The notes: generated by a model from the letters alone, not told the origin. A DNA stretch of 64,000 bases from Altibacter sp. HG106 (GCF_028561755.1 NZ_JAQQTD010000005.1:310001-374000); one strand, 5' to 3'; shown: positions 17,862 to 27,431, counted from the first letter of the stretch. Numbers and translations are program-made.

Positions 17862-18863
17862 TTACTCAAAAAATAAGTGAGGAAATTGTGTTTTAGGATC
17901 TTTCTTGCACCAACGAATATGGTAGGTAGATCGAAGGAAGGCCCAACCATATCCAAAAAACTGAACAAATACGGCGGCCACGGAAAGTAGCCCAATGTAG
18001 GCACTTTTATTCTGAAGAGTGGAAAGCAGAAAAACGGTTAGTACGTACAGCAATAATGGCACTGCAAAAAAATAGTGGATGCCGGCAGCGAGTAGTACTG
18101 AGCTAATGACAAATACAATAAACCAGGTAGGAAACCAATACGTAATCTTTGCACTCTTGGGATGCCAAGACGTGAGAATCGGACGTACGAGTCCGAATTT
18201 CTTTACCTGTAGATGAAACTTCTCCCAGGAAATACGGCGTTTGTGAAAAACCGCAGCATTGGGGATAAAAGCAGTTTCAAAACCCTTAGCCTTGATGCGC
18301 TGGGATAAGTCGGGATCTTCTCCCGGGTGAATTTTTCCAAACCCTCCGGTAGCTTCAAAGGCTTTTTTAGATATGCCCATATTGAAACTTCGTGGTTCGA
18401 AAGAATTGACGCGTTGTTCTTTTCCTCGAATTCCTCCCGTGGTTAAAAAAGATGTCATGACAAAGTTGATCGCTTTTTGTAACGGACTAAAACTGGGGTG
18501 TGCAGCATCGGCCCCACCAAAACAATCTACGTAGTGAGATGCTAAAAATGCTTCTACGGTTGGTAAATAGTGTTTTGGCATTAAGATGTCTGAATCCAAT
18601 ATGATAAAATAATCACCTTTGGCGTTCTTCATTCCAAAATTACGGGAGTCTCCGGGACCCGAATTAGGCTTGAAATAATAAGAAATGGGAAGTTGTTCAG
18701 AATAATGTGCCACGACAGCTTCGGAAGTTTCCGAAGAGCCATCTTCAACAATGACGATCTCATAGGGAATATCCCACTTGGCATCAGCAACGCTCTCTAG
18801 CAATTCCTGAATTTCCTGCGGCCGATTGTACACAGGAATGATAAATGAATAACGGCGATTCAT
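17862..18863 (-). CDS. Family 2 glycosyltransferase with C-terminal membrane segments
   Basis: A 333-residue protein. The N-terminal GT-A domain begins RYSFIIPVYNRP, has the acidic IVEDGS and the metal-binding DSD in FIILDSDIL, and later GEDPDLSQRIKAKG, which resembles the ED acceptor-binding motif. Two or three hydrophobic helices follow at about residues 235-320, so the enzyme sits at the inner membrane. It should transfer a sugar to a lipid or polysaccharide; donor and acceptor are unknown. The ATG at 18863 opens the catalytic domain, and ten more in-frame codons upstream are unlikely to be used. It is first in the reverse run leading to coaE. Confidence 0.9.
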   Translation of the reverse strand: MNRRYSFIIPVYNRPQEIQELLESVADAKWDIPYEIVIVEDGSSETSEAVVAHYSEQLPISYYFKPNSGPGDSRNFGMKNAKGDYFIILDSDILMPKHYLPTVEAFLASHYVDCFGGADAAHPSFSPLQKAINFVMTSFLTTGGIRGKEQRVNSFEPRSFNMGISKKAFEATGGFGKIHPGEDPDLSQRIKAKGFETAFIPNAAVFHKRRISWEKFHLQVKKFGLVRPILTSWHPKSAKITYWFPTWFIVFVISSVLLAAGIHYFFAVPLLLYVLTVFLLSTLQNKSAYIGLLSVAAVFVQFFGYGWAFLRSTYHIRWCKKDPKTQFPHLFFE

Positions 18864-18880
18864 GCCGTCAAAAATAGTCA

Positions 18881-18916
18881 AAAAAAAAGCCACCTACCTC
18901 ATGGTAGATGGCTTTT
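18881..18916 (-). terminator. Terminator of the 1094-residue secreted protein gene
   Basis: A 14-base-pair stem with one G-T wobble around a TCAT loop, followed on the reverse strand by eight T. It lies 20 bases beyond the stop of the secreted protein gene and before the glycosyltransferase start. Confidence 0.85.
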
Positions 18917-18935
18917 GGTTCTAAGGTTTTAGAAC

Positions 18936-21900
18936 TTATTGCTTAATGATCTTGTACGTTCCTAGCTGACCATTAACAGATACTTGCATAATGTAAGCAC
19001 CTACTGGCAGTTGTGAAACATTCAATTGACCTGAAGTCGCATTCACATTTAGGTCGATCACTTTTTGACCAACGATATTGAATACTTGAGCGCTTTCAAT
19101 AGGCTCTACAGATCGTAGATTGATCATGTCATTCGCAGGGTTCGGATAGAAATCAAACCCTTGAATGGTATTGTCTGCAGTACTTAGGTTTTCACCATCG
19201 ATAATAATATCGGTAGCATCTCCTGAATTCACTACAAATACATAGTAGGTTTGTCCTGCTGTAGTATTGATTGTAGTTTCCGTACCTGGAAGACATTGGT
19301 TAGCAGTTTGATCTACTAACACTAGGTCATCTTCAGTTGCATTCTCGTCTGGAGCTTCAAACCAAATAACAACACTTGTTCCAGAAGGATTATCAATAGT
19401 TGCGGTTACGGTTCCATCTCCAAATGGAGTAATGTTATACCATACACCGGCAGCACCAGAGATATCACAATCTGTTGGAACACCACCTTCGGTAGTAGCC
19501 GCTGGAGTTACTACACCTGGATCGGTATAAGGAACACCTGCATCATCTACGTCGATAGAGTTCACAATCATATCGTTTGGTGGTGGTACTGGGATACAGT
19601 CTACATTTAATGAGTAGTTACCTGTTGCACCGCCAAAGCCGTGAACTAAGATATAGTACGTGCTATTTCCGTCACCTGTGAAGGTTACTTCCGACTGAAG
19701 ACCACAAGAGTCATCATTGTCAGTTACACACACAAGGTCACCACAGTCACCGGTATATACAGTAAGCTTAGAATCATAGTCGGTTCCACCATCACATAGA
19801 GAAACTACATAATCGCTTGGGAATCCGAAGTCATCTGTAAATACATACCACTCACCTGGAGAAGTAATTCCGGTAGCACATACGGGAGAGTTATCCACTG
19901 TTGCATCAGACGTATTTCCAGTGACGGTATCTCCACAGCTAAGCTCGATTGCTCCTTCACAGAAATCTTCTGTTACAGGACCACAAGTGGCTTCAAGGCT
20001 GAAGTTACCTGATGCGGTACTAAATCCTTCTACCATTACGTAGTAGGTAGAAGTTCCGTCTGAAATAAAGGTAAGCTCTGATTGAAGACCACAAGAGTCA
20101 TCGTTAGAAGCTACTTCTTCCGTGAGGGTACAATCTGTGAATACGCGTAGTACAGAATCGTAATCCGTTCCACCATCACACAATGAAAGTGTTACTGCTT
20201 CTTGTGAACCACTACCTGTGAAGGCGTAGAATACATCTGGAGCCGCATTTCCACCAGAGTCGGTAGCCAATGCAGTGCTTCCAGTTACTACGTCACCACA
20301 CGTTAGATCGTATGCATTATCACAAAGATCGTTTGTAGGACAGAAAGTAATGGAGAATGCATTTACGGTACCAGAGTCTCCACTGGCCGTATCACAAATC
20401 TTCAATTGCCAATCACCTGCAGTATCTTCTCCTGCAAACGTAGCCGCGAAAGAACCACCTTCAGCAGCATACGGACCTGCACCATAAGGAGCAGTTGCTG
20501 CAGTAATATCGGCACCACCATCCTGGAACATAGTTCCGTTATAGGCGTCGTCTGTGTTACCACTATTGTTGTCACTTAACAATAATTCGGTTCCAGCAGG
20601 AGAAACTAATGAAATTTCAAGGTCTCCAGACCAAGTGTGTGCGATGTCGATCATTACATTGTCGATCATTACACTTCCACCGATAACATTAGAATCCGGT
20701 ACGTTTACAGGAATTAGGTTGGGTGCAGCAGCACAATCGGCTGTAGTGGTAGCTCCACCGTCGATATCGAATGGTACCGCAGCAGAATCGTAGGTGTCAC
20801 AAGGACCTCCACCACCACCTCCGGGTACTCCGTCGAGTGAGAACATACCTAATTCAGAACCAGCTGTGTTGTACACTAGCGTAGTAGCACCTGTAGCAGT
20901 ATCTACGATATATACGTTACTATCACCAGAGAACAAATAACCGCCCATGTATAGGGTATTGTCGAAGTGATCGAAGGCTACATCCTGTGCAAATGAAATA
21001 TCAATTCCCAAAGCACCAATAACGGTAGAGGTTCCTGTAGTTAAATCTACAGAGTAAAGGCTATCGTCTCCGATATCCGCCATAAAAGCGTTACCGTCAT
21101 TATCGATCGCTAACCAGATACCAAGAGCGTTCCCAGTACCCGATCCGATGGTGGTAAGTGTTCCTGTAGAAAGATCTACCGAATACAATTGTGTGATCAC
21201 GCCATCGGTACTAGAAGCGTACATCGTATCGGTTGTAAAGTCCCAAGAGAGACCTGTTACCGTATGCGCCGCTAGCAAGTTCGTAAGTGGACCTACTACG
21301 GAAGAAGTTCCAGTTGAGGTATCTACAGTAATTAGTTGATTTGCAAGGAAGTCTAAGGCATATAAGGTTCCGCTTCCGTCGAAATCATCAGCAAATGGCT
21401 GCTCATTCAAACCAGGTCCGATAGGTGAAATGGCGTATGGACCTGCAATAGGAGTCGTTCCGAATGGAAATGGAGCGGTTGCTGGGAAAATTTCCGCAAC
21501 GTAGAAATCGGTTGGACCGGTTCCTCCACCGCCTCCACCGCCACCGCCACCGGCGGATAGGATTTCAATTTCCCAACCTAGGTAGTTGATCACAGCGGAA
21601 GCGCTAAACTCGAACGTTAGGTCTCCAGAAGTACCACTAAACGTCGTACCACCAAATTCAGCAATTAATTCCGCAAGGTCGTCAACGTCCCCTGGTCTAC
21701 TATCAAAAATAACAGGATCTGCTGTTGAGGTTCCGTCATAGATTACCAACCAATCGAAGGTATTGTTGACACCGTAATCGATAAAGTCAATTTCATCTAC
21801 CCCTTCCAAGGTAGTCACTGTAATACAACCACAGTTTGGGTAGTTTCCTGGAGTTCCATCAGAGTTAGCTCCTCCTGGTCCTCCCGGATCAAAAAAGAAG

Positions 21901-22220
21901 TCTCCTGTTGCAGGAGTAAACGTTTCGGTTGCTCCGGCCGTAGGAATAATATCCGCCTCCGGATTTCTATTTTGCATTCTGAAATGTCCTCTTAGGCGCG
22001 TCGCTTCCGCTTCAGAAAGAACATCCATTATACTACCGACATGATTCTTAGCCGCAGCCAATTTGGCCTGAATATCACCAATGGTGGCTTGAGGCGTACC
22101 TTGTCGATTCGCCGCAGCTTGCAATTCTTCCTTTTCCGAAGAAGAAGTCGAGGCTATTTGAGCACTCATTGTCCCCACAAGACAGAACAAAAAGCACCAT
22201 AACAGAGTAATTCTTTTCAT
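18936..22220 (-). CDS. Large secreted mosaic protein with P-domain and type IX sorting tail
   Basis: A 1094-residue exported protein. Signal peptide residues 1-20 (ends TMSAQ); a CUB-like beta domain at about 100-220; a ten-glycine linker at 223-233; a region with recurring YSVDLTTGT-type units at 237-465 that looks like a beta-propeller; a proprotein-convertase P-domain at about 470-625 (HTWSGDLEISLVSPAGT, GDWQLKICD); two tandem 120-residue repeats with LCDGGTDYDS and DDSCGLQSE (627-868); a third, more divergent domain; and a type A type IX sorting domain at the end (FDFYPNPAND to YKIIKQ). It should be released or surface-attached through the type IX system. No protease catalytic domain is visible, so the P-domain probably serves binding or stability. 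Confidence 0.9.
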   Translation of the reverse strand: MKRITLLWCFLFCLVGTMSAQIASTSSSEKEELQAAANRQGTPQATIGDIQAKLAAAKNHVGSIMDVLSEAEATRLRGHFRMQNRNPEADIIPTAGATETFTPATGDFFFDPGGPGGANSDGTPGNYPNCGCITVTTLEGVDEIDFIDYGVNNTFDWLVIYDGTSTADPVIFDSRPGDVDDLAELIAEFGGTTFSGTSGDLTFEFSASAVINYLGWEIEILSAGGGGGGGGGGTGPTDFYVAEIFPATAPFPFGTTPIAGPYAISPIGPGLNEQPFADDFDGSGTLYALDFLANQLITVDTSTGTSSVVGPLTNLLAAHTVTGLSWDFTTDTMYASSTDGVITQLYSVDLSTGTLTTIGSGTGNALGIWLAIDNDGNAFMADIGDDSLYSVDLTTGTSTVIGALGIDISFAQDVAFDHFDNTLYMGGYLFSGDSNVYIVDTATGATTLVYNTAGSELGMFSLDGVPGGGGGGPCDTYDSAAVPFDIDGGATTTADCAAAPNLIPVNVPDSNVIGGSVMIDNVMIDIAHTWSGDLEISLVSPAGTELLLSDNNSGNTDDAYNGTMFQDGGADITAATAPYGAGPYAAEGGSFAATFAGEDTAGDWQLKICDTASGDSGTVNAFSITFCPTNDLCDNAYDLTCGDVVTGSTALATDSGGNAAPDVFYAFTGSGSQEAVTLSLCDGGTDYDSVLRVFTDCTLTEEVASNDDSCGLQSELTFISDGTSTYYVMVEGFSTASGNFSLEATCGPVTEDFCEGAIELSCGDTVTGNTSDATVDNSPVCATGITSPGEWYVFTDDFGFPSDYVVSLCDGGTDYDSKLTVYTGDCGDLVCVTDNDDSCGLQSEVTFTGDGNSTYYILVHGFGGATGNYSLNVDCIPVPPPNDMIVNSIDVDDAGVPYTDPGVVTPAATTEGGVPTDCDISGAAGVWYNITPFGDGTVTATIDNPSGTSVVIWFEAPDENATEDDLVLVDQTANQCLPGTETTINTTAGQTYYVFVVNSGDATDIIIDGENLSTADNTIQGFDFYPNPANDMINLRSVEPIESAQVFNIVGQKVIDLNVNATSGQLNVSQLPVGAYIMQVSVNGQLGTYKIIKQ
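21522..21551 (-). repeat. Poly-glycine codon tract inside the secreted protein gene
   Basis: Thirty bases encode ten consecutive glycines, using a mix of GGT, GGC and GGA. A shorter six-glycine tract is at about 20805-20822. They act as flexible linkers between domains, and the repetitive DNA could vary in length between strains. Confidence 0.8.
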
Positions 22221-22250
22221 AATTAAATTTAAATTATAGTTAATAAGTCT

Positions 22251-22280
22251 TAAAAATATCCAAAAAATGCTGAATGACAA
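22251..22280 (-). promoter_or_regulatory. Promoter of the secreted mosaic protein gene
   Basis: On the reverse strand TTTTG (TTG at 22280-22278), a 19-base spacer and TATTTTTA (22258-22251) match the Bacteroidota promoter with one mismatch at the last base of the -7 box. The ATG is 30 bases downstream, behind an AT-rich leader. Confidence 0.6.
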
Positions 22281-22340
22281 AAGAATTTAAACAACTTATT
22301 TATTCTTCCGATGTACTTCTCAAAACATCGACCATCATCA

Positions 22341-22365
22341 AAAAAGCCCATTCTTCAATGGGCTT
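22341..22365 (-). terminator. Terminator of the fabI end of the 12-gene cluster
   Basis: A perfect stem (AAGCCCATT, loop CTTC, AATGGGCTT) is followed by a T-run on the reverse strand. It sits 27 bases past the fabI stop. Confidence 0.9.
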
Positions 22366-22391
22366 CAGTATATTAGTTATGTCAATTGGTG

Positions 22392-23210
22392 TTATTCCTC
22401 CTGCTTTAAAAAGGGCTCCATGACAGCATCACTCACTCCCATATTCGAGAAACCACCGTCATTGTATAAGTTTTGAAGCGTCACCCGCTTGGTAAGATCA
22501 CTAAACAAGGAAATGGTATAATTGGCACAATCCATCGCGGTGGCATTGCCCAACGGAGACATTTTGTCCGCATACGCGATAAAGCCATCGAACCCCTTTA
22601 CCCCTTGCCCTGCGGTGGTGGGTGTAGGCGATTGAGAAATGGTATTGACGCGTACTTTTTTGTCTCTTCCGAAGAAATAACCAAAACTGCGTGCAATCGA
22701 TTCCAAATAGGCTTTGTTATCGGCCATATCATTGTAATCGGGGAATACGCGCTGTGCTGCCATATAGGTAAGCGCGACGATACTACCCCATTCATTCATC
22801 GCATTTTGTTTGTACAACACTTGCATGGTCTTATGGAAGGAAAGCGCCGATACGTCCCAACCTTTGTGTGTCCAATCGTAGTTAGATTCAGTGTAATGTA
22901 CGCCTTTTCGAACATTTACAGACATTCCGATACTGTGTAATACAAAATCTAATTTGCCTCCTAACACTTCTTGGGCCTTGCTTACCAAATTTTCCAGATC
23001 CTCCAAGTTGGTCGCATCTGCTGGAATGATTTCGGATTCGGTCTTCTCAGCCAGTTCTTTGATTTTTCCCATTCGCATCGCAATGGGCGCATTCGTTAAT
23101 ACAAAGGCCCCACCTTCTTCTTTTACTCGCTCGGCCGTTTTCCAGGCAATAGAGTTTTCGTCTAGCGCCCCAAATATAATTCCTCTTTTTCCTTTCAATA
23201 AATTGTACAT
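22392..23210 (-). CDS. fabI: Enoyl-[acyl-carrier-protein] reductase (NADH)
   Basis: A 272-residue short-chain dehydrogenase that reduces the enoyl-ACP double bond in the last step of each fatty acid elongation cycle. LLKGKRGIIFGALDENSIAW is the FabI-type nucleotide site. LDFVLHSIGM is present, and the catalytic Tyr and Lys are seen in PDYNDMADNK with the FabI spacing of seven. VNTISQSPTPTTAGQGVKGF is the substrate loop. The ATG at 23210 gives the standard MYNLLKGKRG start; the longer frame reaching 23264 adds sequence foreign to the family. It is last in the reverse cluster, 61 bases after recN, and is followed by a strong terminator. Confidence 0.96.
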   Translation of the reverse strand: MYNLLKGKRGIIFGALDENSIAWKTAERVKEEGGAFVLTNAPIAMRMGKIKELAEKTESEIIPADATNLEDLENLVSKAQEVLGGKLDFVLHSIGMSVNVRKGVHYTESNYDWTHKGWDVSALSFHKTMQVLYKQNAMNEWGSIVALTYMAAQRVFPDYNDMADNKAYLESIARSFGYFFGRDKKVRVNTISQSPTPTTAGQGVKGFDGFIAYADKMSPLGNATAMDCANYTISLFSDLTKRVTLQNLYNDGGFSNMGVSDAVMEPFLKQEE

Positions 23211-23271
23211 ATCGTATCCTAGTTTTTCTGAAACCCACGCTTTTCGTGGGAGTTGGTTGTTCAAATATACG

Positions 23272-24924
23272 TTAATTCAATAATTCTTTCGCATGCGCAA
23301 TGGCCGAATCGCTTAATTGCTTCCCTCCTATCATCTCTGCAATTTCCGCAATGCGTTCTTCCTTCGTTAAGCGTTTCATTTGCGTTATGGTAGTAGTGGC
23401 CGTTTCCTCTTTGAAAACCTTTAAATGATTTGTGCCTTTGGCGGCAATTTGCGGAAGGTGTGTTATACTCAACAGCTGCATCTCTCCGCTCATGCGCTGC
23501 ATCAAATTGGCCATTTGCTGCGCTATCTCTCCGGAAACTCCTGTATCGATCTCGTCGAAAATAAGAGTGGGCATGTGCTTGTATCGCGATAATATCGCTT
23601 TGATCGCCATCATAATCCGACTCAATTCGCCGCCGGAGGCGACTTTTTTCAAGGGGCCTAGTCGGCTGCCTTTATTAGCCGAGAAGCGTAATTCTAAGTG
23701 ATCCATCCCGATTTCTCTGAAGGTTTCAGAACGTTCCAAATGAAAGTCGAATTGCGCATTGGGCAAGCCGAGTTCCCCAAGAAGAGCGATCAATTCTTCC
23801 TGAAGTGCCGGAATGGCCGCTCGCCTCTTTTCTCCCAGTTCGGTTGCCGTACGGGTTGCTTTAGATTTCCATTCGGTCTCTTCTTGCACCGCGTTTTCTA
23901 TTTTCTCGGCAAGGGTTTCGGTTTCGTGCTGCGCCTCAGATAACTCCTTCTGAATGGCAACAAGTTCCGCTACCGTCCCTACCGCGTGTTTCTGTTGCAA
24001 TTGATGGATACGTTGTAATTGTGCGTTCGTATCGTAAAGCGCTTGCGGGTCGCTTTCGATTTCTTCCGCCAACTGTACCAGGGTTTCTTCCAGGTCTTCT
24101 AATTCAATGATCACACTGTGAATGCGCTCCCAGGCTTCCTGATATTCGCTGGCAAAACCTTGTAGCCTTGCGAGCTCTTTTCGCGCTTCCTTCGCATTTT
24201 CTAGGATTCCCGCTGGCTCCTGAGAGAAGAGCTGCACCGTTCTTGACAGTCCTTCAGTAATGCTTTCTGAATTGTTGAGCTTCTCATAGGTTGCTTCCAA
24301 GGCTTCCTGATCGACACCTTCTAAGCGGGCTTCCTGAAGTTCGTTCAATAAAAACGTGTTGTAATCTGCCTCCTTTAACGAGGCTGCCTGTCGTTCTCGA
24401 AGTGTTTCCAAGGCTGTACTCGCCTGAAGATAGCGCTGTCTTTCCTGTTGATATTGCGCTACGATTGCTGAAGTATTGGCAACCGCATCGATCATTTCCA
24501 ACTGAAAGGTTTCTGAGTTTAAGGATAGGGTTTCATGCTGACTGTGAATATCGATCAAATAAGGGCCAATGGCTTGCAATTGTTGTAGGGTTACCGGCGA
24601 ATCGTTCACAAAAGCACGTGACTTTCCGCCCGGTAAGATTTCGCGACGCAAAATAGTATGTGCGTCGAAGTCCATATCATGTGCTACGAATAGTGGTTCC
24701 AGATCGTATTCGGCGATGGAAAACTCGGCCTCAATAACACATTTCTTGTCAGGATTTTTGGCGCTGTTTAAGTCGGCTCGTTTTCCCAACAATAACGAGA
24801 GCGCTCCTAGTAAAATCGACTTACCCGCTCCGGTTTCACCTGTGATAATGGTGAGTCCGCCCTCCATATTCACCTGAATATCTTCAATGAGGGTATAGTT
24901 TTTTATGGTAAGGCGTGTAATCAA
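23272..24924 (-). CDS. recN: DNA repair protein RecN
   Basis: A 550-residue SMC-like ATPase for double-strand break repair. Walker A is GETGAGKS (residues 29-36), and RREILPGGKSRAFVNDSPV is the typical early block. The centre (about 150-370) is a long coiled coil rich in Glu, Leu and Gln. The signature VASGGELSRIMMAIK and Walker B TLIFDEIDTGVSGEIA lie near residues 430-475, followed by LLSITHLPQIAA. The start appears to be TTG at 24924, since no ATG or GTG lies between it and the in-frame stop just upstream. It sits between the PorD-like gene and fabI. Confidence 0.95.
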   Translation of the reverse strand: MITRLTIKNYTLIEDIQVNMEGGLTIITGETGAGKSILLGALSLLLGKRADLNSAKNPDKKCVIEAEFSIAEYDLEPLFVAHDMDFDAHTILRREILPGGKSRAFVNDSPVTLQQLQAIGPYLIDIHSQHETLSLNSETFQLEMIDAVANTSAIVAQYQQERQRYLQASTALETLRERQAASLKEADYNTFLLNELQEARLEGVDQEALEATYEKLNNSESITEGLSRTVQLFSQEPAGILENAKEARKELARLQGFASEYQEAWERIHSVIIELEDLEETLVQLAEEIESDPQALYDTNAQLQRIHQLQQKHAVGTVAELVAIQKELSEAQHETETLAEKIENAVQEETEWKSKATRTATELGEKRRAAIPALQEELIALLGELGLPNAQFDFHLERSETFREIGMDHLELRFSANKGSRLGPLKKVASGGELSRIMMAIKAILSRYKHMPTLIFDEIDTGVSGEIAQQMANLMQRMSGEMQLLSITHLPQIAAKGTNHLKVFKEETATTTITQMKRLTKEERIAEIAEMIGGKQLSDSAIAHAKELLN

Positions 24925-24995
24925 GCAGTACTAGAATTAGATCTCTTTCTAGGTAAAAATACAAGGGTTTTTACACCGCCGCAAGAAAAAAATAC

Positions 24996-25886
24996 CTAGT
25001 ATTTAATTTCGCTCCAAAAGGTGTTTTTGGTAGGCGCCATGCGGTTCAATATTTCTGTGAGACGCGTAATATCCACCTTGGGCCCGCCGCCGTAGATTCC
25101 GGCAATCTCCTCGGCCTTGGCATCAAAGAACGTTCTCAGGAGAAACGAGTTAGGACGTCGATCGTTGATGTTCTTCAGTTTTTCTAAGGCAAGGATGATG
25201 TTTTGTTTGGCATCCAATTGATTGGAAGTCATATTGTCCATTCCAAACCGATGATAGTCGTACATCGCGGTGTGAAATTCAGCATACACGGTCGATAACA
25301 TGGCATCATTATACTGAAAGCGAGACTGCCTTCCACTCGTGGCTTTCCAACCTGCGAAATCCGACGCACTGGCAGTATTTACAATCTGTTTTGCGGTTTG
25401 AAAGTATTCGAGGCCGCCATTCTCTTGAAAAGTATCTGCATCCAGGCCAATGATTGTATACACGTGATATGCGAGTACCGAAACTAAATTGCTGCTGAAG
25501 GTGTTCGGGTTGAAGTTCAACGGTTGGAATTCAACATAATCAAAATTGAACTGTTGATCGTTGTAGTTGTAAATAGGCGAATCGTACGTAGAGCCATACA
25601 CCGGTCGCGACGCCTGAATTTGTAGGGAAGCCAGAAAGGTGGTGCTTTCAAAGCTCGAAATAATAATCGAGAAATTACAATCGATGCGCTCCTGGTTTTT
25701 ATACACTCGATTGGTCCATTGCGTTTGATTCAAAAACTCGGTAAGCTGTTGTTCTAAGGTTCTAAACACCTGAAGGTTTGGCTGCCCGGTTTGAACAGCA
25801 TCGATAACTACAGAAGCATTTAATTCTTGCGCCTGCGCGCCAGCAATAGTACCTAGAAATAGTAGGGTGAGTAAAAAATTACGCAT
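24996..25886 (-). CDS. DUF4835 family protein, PorD-like type IX secretion protein
   Basis: A 296-residue exported protein with signal peptide residues 1-20 (ends GAQAQ). The mature part begins ELNASVVIDA, then has FRTLEQQLTEFLNQTQWTN and CNFSIIISSF, and ends LTEILNRMAPTKNTFWSEIKY, all hallmarks of DUF4835. As I recall, this family includes PorD, linked to the type IX secretion system that moves folded proteins across the outer membrane in Bacteroidota. That fits the four proteins with sorting tails in this window. The exact role of PorD is unclear. The ATG at 25886 overlaps the end of coaBC by 8 bases. The longer frame upstream is an artefact of that overlap. Confidence 0.85.
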   Translation of the reverse strand: MRNFLLTLLFLGTIAGAQAQELNASVVIDAVQTGQPNLQVFRTLEQQLTEFLNQTQWTNRVYKNQERIDCNFSIIISSFESTTFLASLQIQASRPVYGSTYDSPIYNYNDQQFNFDYVEFQPLNFNPNTFSSNLVSVLAYHVYTIIGLDADTFQENGGLEYFQTAKQIVNTASASDFAGWKATSGRQSRFQYNDAMLSTVYAEFHTAMYDYHRFGMDNMTSNQLDAKQNIILALEKLKNINDRRPNSFLLRTFFDAKAEEIAGIYGGGPKVDITRLTEILNRMAPTKNTFWSEIKY

Positions 25887-27090
25887 AAAATTGATCCAGT
25901 ATATATTTAAAAATATCGTTAGCCACCTCGGCCTTTGGTTTAACTTCAAAAGATACTACATTATTGTGATAGTCTATCAAAGTTATCTTGTTGGTATCTC
26001 CCTGAAATCCCGCGCCCTCGTCTTTGAGCGAATTTAGCACAATTAAATCTAAATTCTTTTTTTTGAGTTTGCTTTTTGCATTTTCGAGTGCGTTCTCGGT
26101 TTCCATCGCGAACCCCACTAAGATCATGTTTTCTTTCTCTGCACCCAAGGAAGCCAAAATATCTTGAGTTCGTTCTAGTTCGAGCGACATGCCAGAAGCC
26201 TTCTTTTTTATCTTTTCTGAAGCCACCTGCTTAGGTCGAAAATCGGCTACGGCAGCACTTAAAATGGCAATATCACAATTTGTTTTGTGGTCGTGAACGG
26301 CGGAGTACATTTCGGCTGCGGAAACCACACGTACTACCGTGATGTGGTCGTGATTTAATTCGAGAGTCGTGGGTCCTGACACCAACACTACATCAGCACC
26401 CAGCGTGGCCGCCTTGGAAGCAATCGCATACCCCATCTTACCGCTGGAATGATTGCCAATAAAACGCACGGGGTCGATGGCTTCATAGGTAGGACCTGCT
26501 GTTACTAGTATTTTTTTATCTCGAAGCGGAAGTTTTGAACGAAGGTCCGTTTCCAAAAAGGAAACGATGTTTTCCGGTTCTGCCATACGTCCCTTTCCTA
26601 CAAGTCCGCTGGCCAGCGCGCCCTCTTCTGCTGGAATTTGAATGTTTCCGAAGGAGGTCAGGGTTTCAAAAGAATGTTGGGTAGAAGGATGCGCGTACAT
26701 ATCAAGATCCATGGCCGGCGCGTAATAAACGGGGCATTTGGCCGAAAGATAGGTAGCTAATAATAGATTGTCTGAGGTGCCTTGGGCCATCTTGGAAAGC
26801 GTATTGGCCGTGGCCGGAGCGATCACAAACAAATCGGCCCACAAACCTAGTTCTACGTGGTTGTTCCAGGTAGCACCCTCTCGTTCTTCGGAAACAAAAT
26901 CTGACCAAACTTCGTTGTTCGAGAGGGTGGATAGGGTCAGTGGTGTGACAAAGTCTTTGGCAGCCGGAGTCATAACGACACGCACATCAGCGCCCTTTTT
27001 CACCAGTAATCTCACTAAGAAGGCGGCTTTATAGGCAGCAATACCGGCAGTTACGCCAAGGAGTATTTTTTTACCGCTTAAAACCGACAT
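25879..27090 (-). CDS. coaBC: Bifunctional phosphopantothenoylcysteine decarboxylase / phosphopantothenate-cysteine ligase
   Basis: A 403-residue two-domain enzyme for two steps of CoA synthesis. The N-terminal FMN-dependent CoaC domain has LLGVTAGIAAYKAAFLVR, the active-site histidine in NNHVELGLWADLFVIAPATAN and PAMDLDMY. The C-terminal CoaB domain begins about residue 185 (ILVTAGPTYEAIDPVRFIGN) with HSSGKMGYAIA and the AAVADFRP dimer strand. It starts 5 bases after the omega-subunit stop and ends overlapping the PorD-like gene. This order of bamD, rpoZ, coaBC, DUF4835, recN is common in flavobacteria. Confidence 0.96.
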   Translation of the reverse strand: MSVLSGKKILLGVTAGIAAYKAAFLVRLLVKKGADVRVVMTPAAKDFVTPLTLSTLSNNEVWSDFVSEEREGATWNNHVELGLWADLFVIAPATANTLSKMAQGTSDNLLLATYLSAKCPVYYAPAMDLDMYAHPSTQHSFETLTSFGNIQIPAEEGALASGLVGKGRMAEPENIVSFLETDLRSKLPLRDKKILVTAGPTYEAIDPVRFIGNHSSGKMGYAIASKAATLGADVVLVSGPTTLELNHDHITVVRVVSAAEMYSAVHDHKTNCDIAILSAAVADFRPKQVASEKIKKKASGMSLELERTQDILASLGAEKENMILVGFAMETENALENAKSKLKKKNLDLIVLNSLKDEGAGFQGDTNKITLIDYHNNVVSFEVKPKAEVANDIFKYILDQFYA

Positions 27091-27095
27091 GTTTC

Positions 27096-27431
27096 TTATT
27101 GGTTTTCCAGGTCTTCCTGAGTGTTTCGGTGATAGATTTTATCTTCTAACCACTCTTGGATCGCGATGGCATGCGGTTTCGGCAAACGCTCGTAGAATTT
27201 AGAAACTTCAATTTGTTCTTTATTCTCGAAGATCTCTTCTAAACTATCGTTATACGTAGCGAACTCATCTAATTTTTCAAGGAGTTCCTTTTTGATATCA
27301 GAATTGATCTGTACCGCTCTCTTTGCAATAATAGAAATTGCCTCGTAGATGTTGTCTGTAGGGTCGTCTACACGATTCTTATCGATCGTTACCGTATTGA
27401 TAGGGGCTTCAGAATTTTTTACGTCGCTCAT
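27096..27431 (-). CDS. rpoZ: DNA-directed RNA polymerase omega subunit family protein
   Basis: A 111-residue protein matching the flavobacterial omega family rather than the Escherichia coli type. The N-terminal variable part leads to NIYEAISIIAKRAVQIN, the conserved helix that wraps the beta-prime C-terminus. Then come KKELLEKLDEFATYNDSLEEIFENKEQ and a conserved KFYERLPKPHAIAIQEW tail found in this phylum. It should aid assembly and stability of RNA polymerase. The gene lies 15 bases after bamD and 5 before coaBC. Confidence 0.9.
   Translation of the reverse strand: MSDVKNSEAPINTVTIDKNRVDDPTDNIYEAISIIAKRAVQINSDIKKELLEKLDEFATYNDSLEEIFENKEQIEVSKFYERLPKPHAIAIQEWLEDKIYHRNTQEDLENQ

Noticed and set aside
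20275-21339. Forward-strand frames opposite the secreted mosaic gene
   Set aside because: They are low-complexity shadows of the Gly/Thr/Asp-rich reverse gene and lack starts, ribosome sites or known domains.
21522-21551. CRISPR-like or tandem repeat DNA
   Set aside because: It is a poly-glycine codon tract in a protein gene, with no spacers and no direct repeat units.
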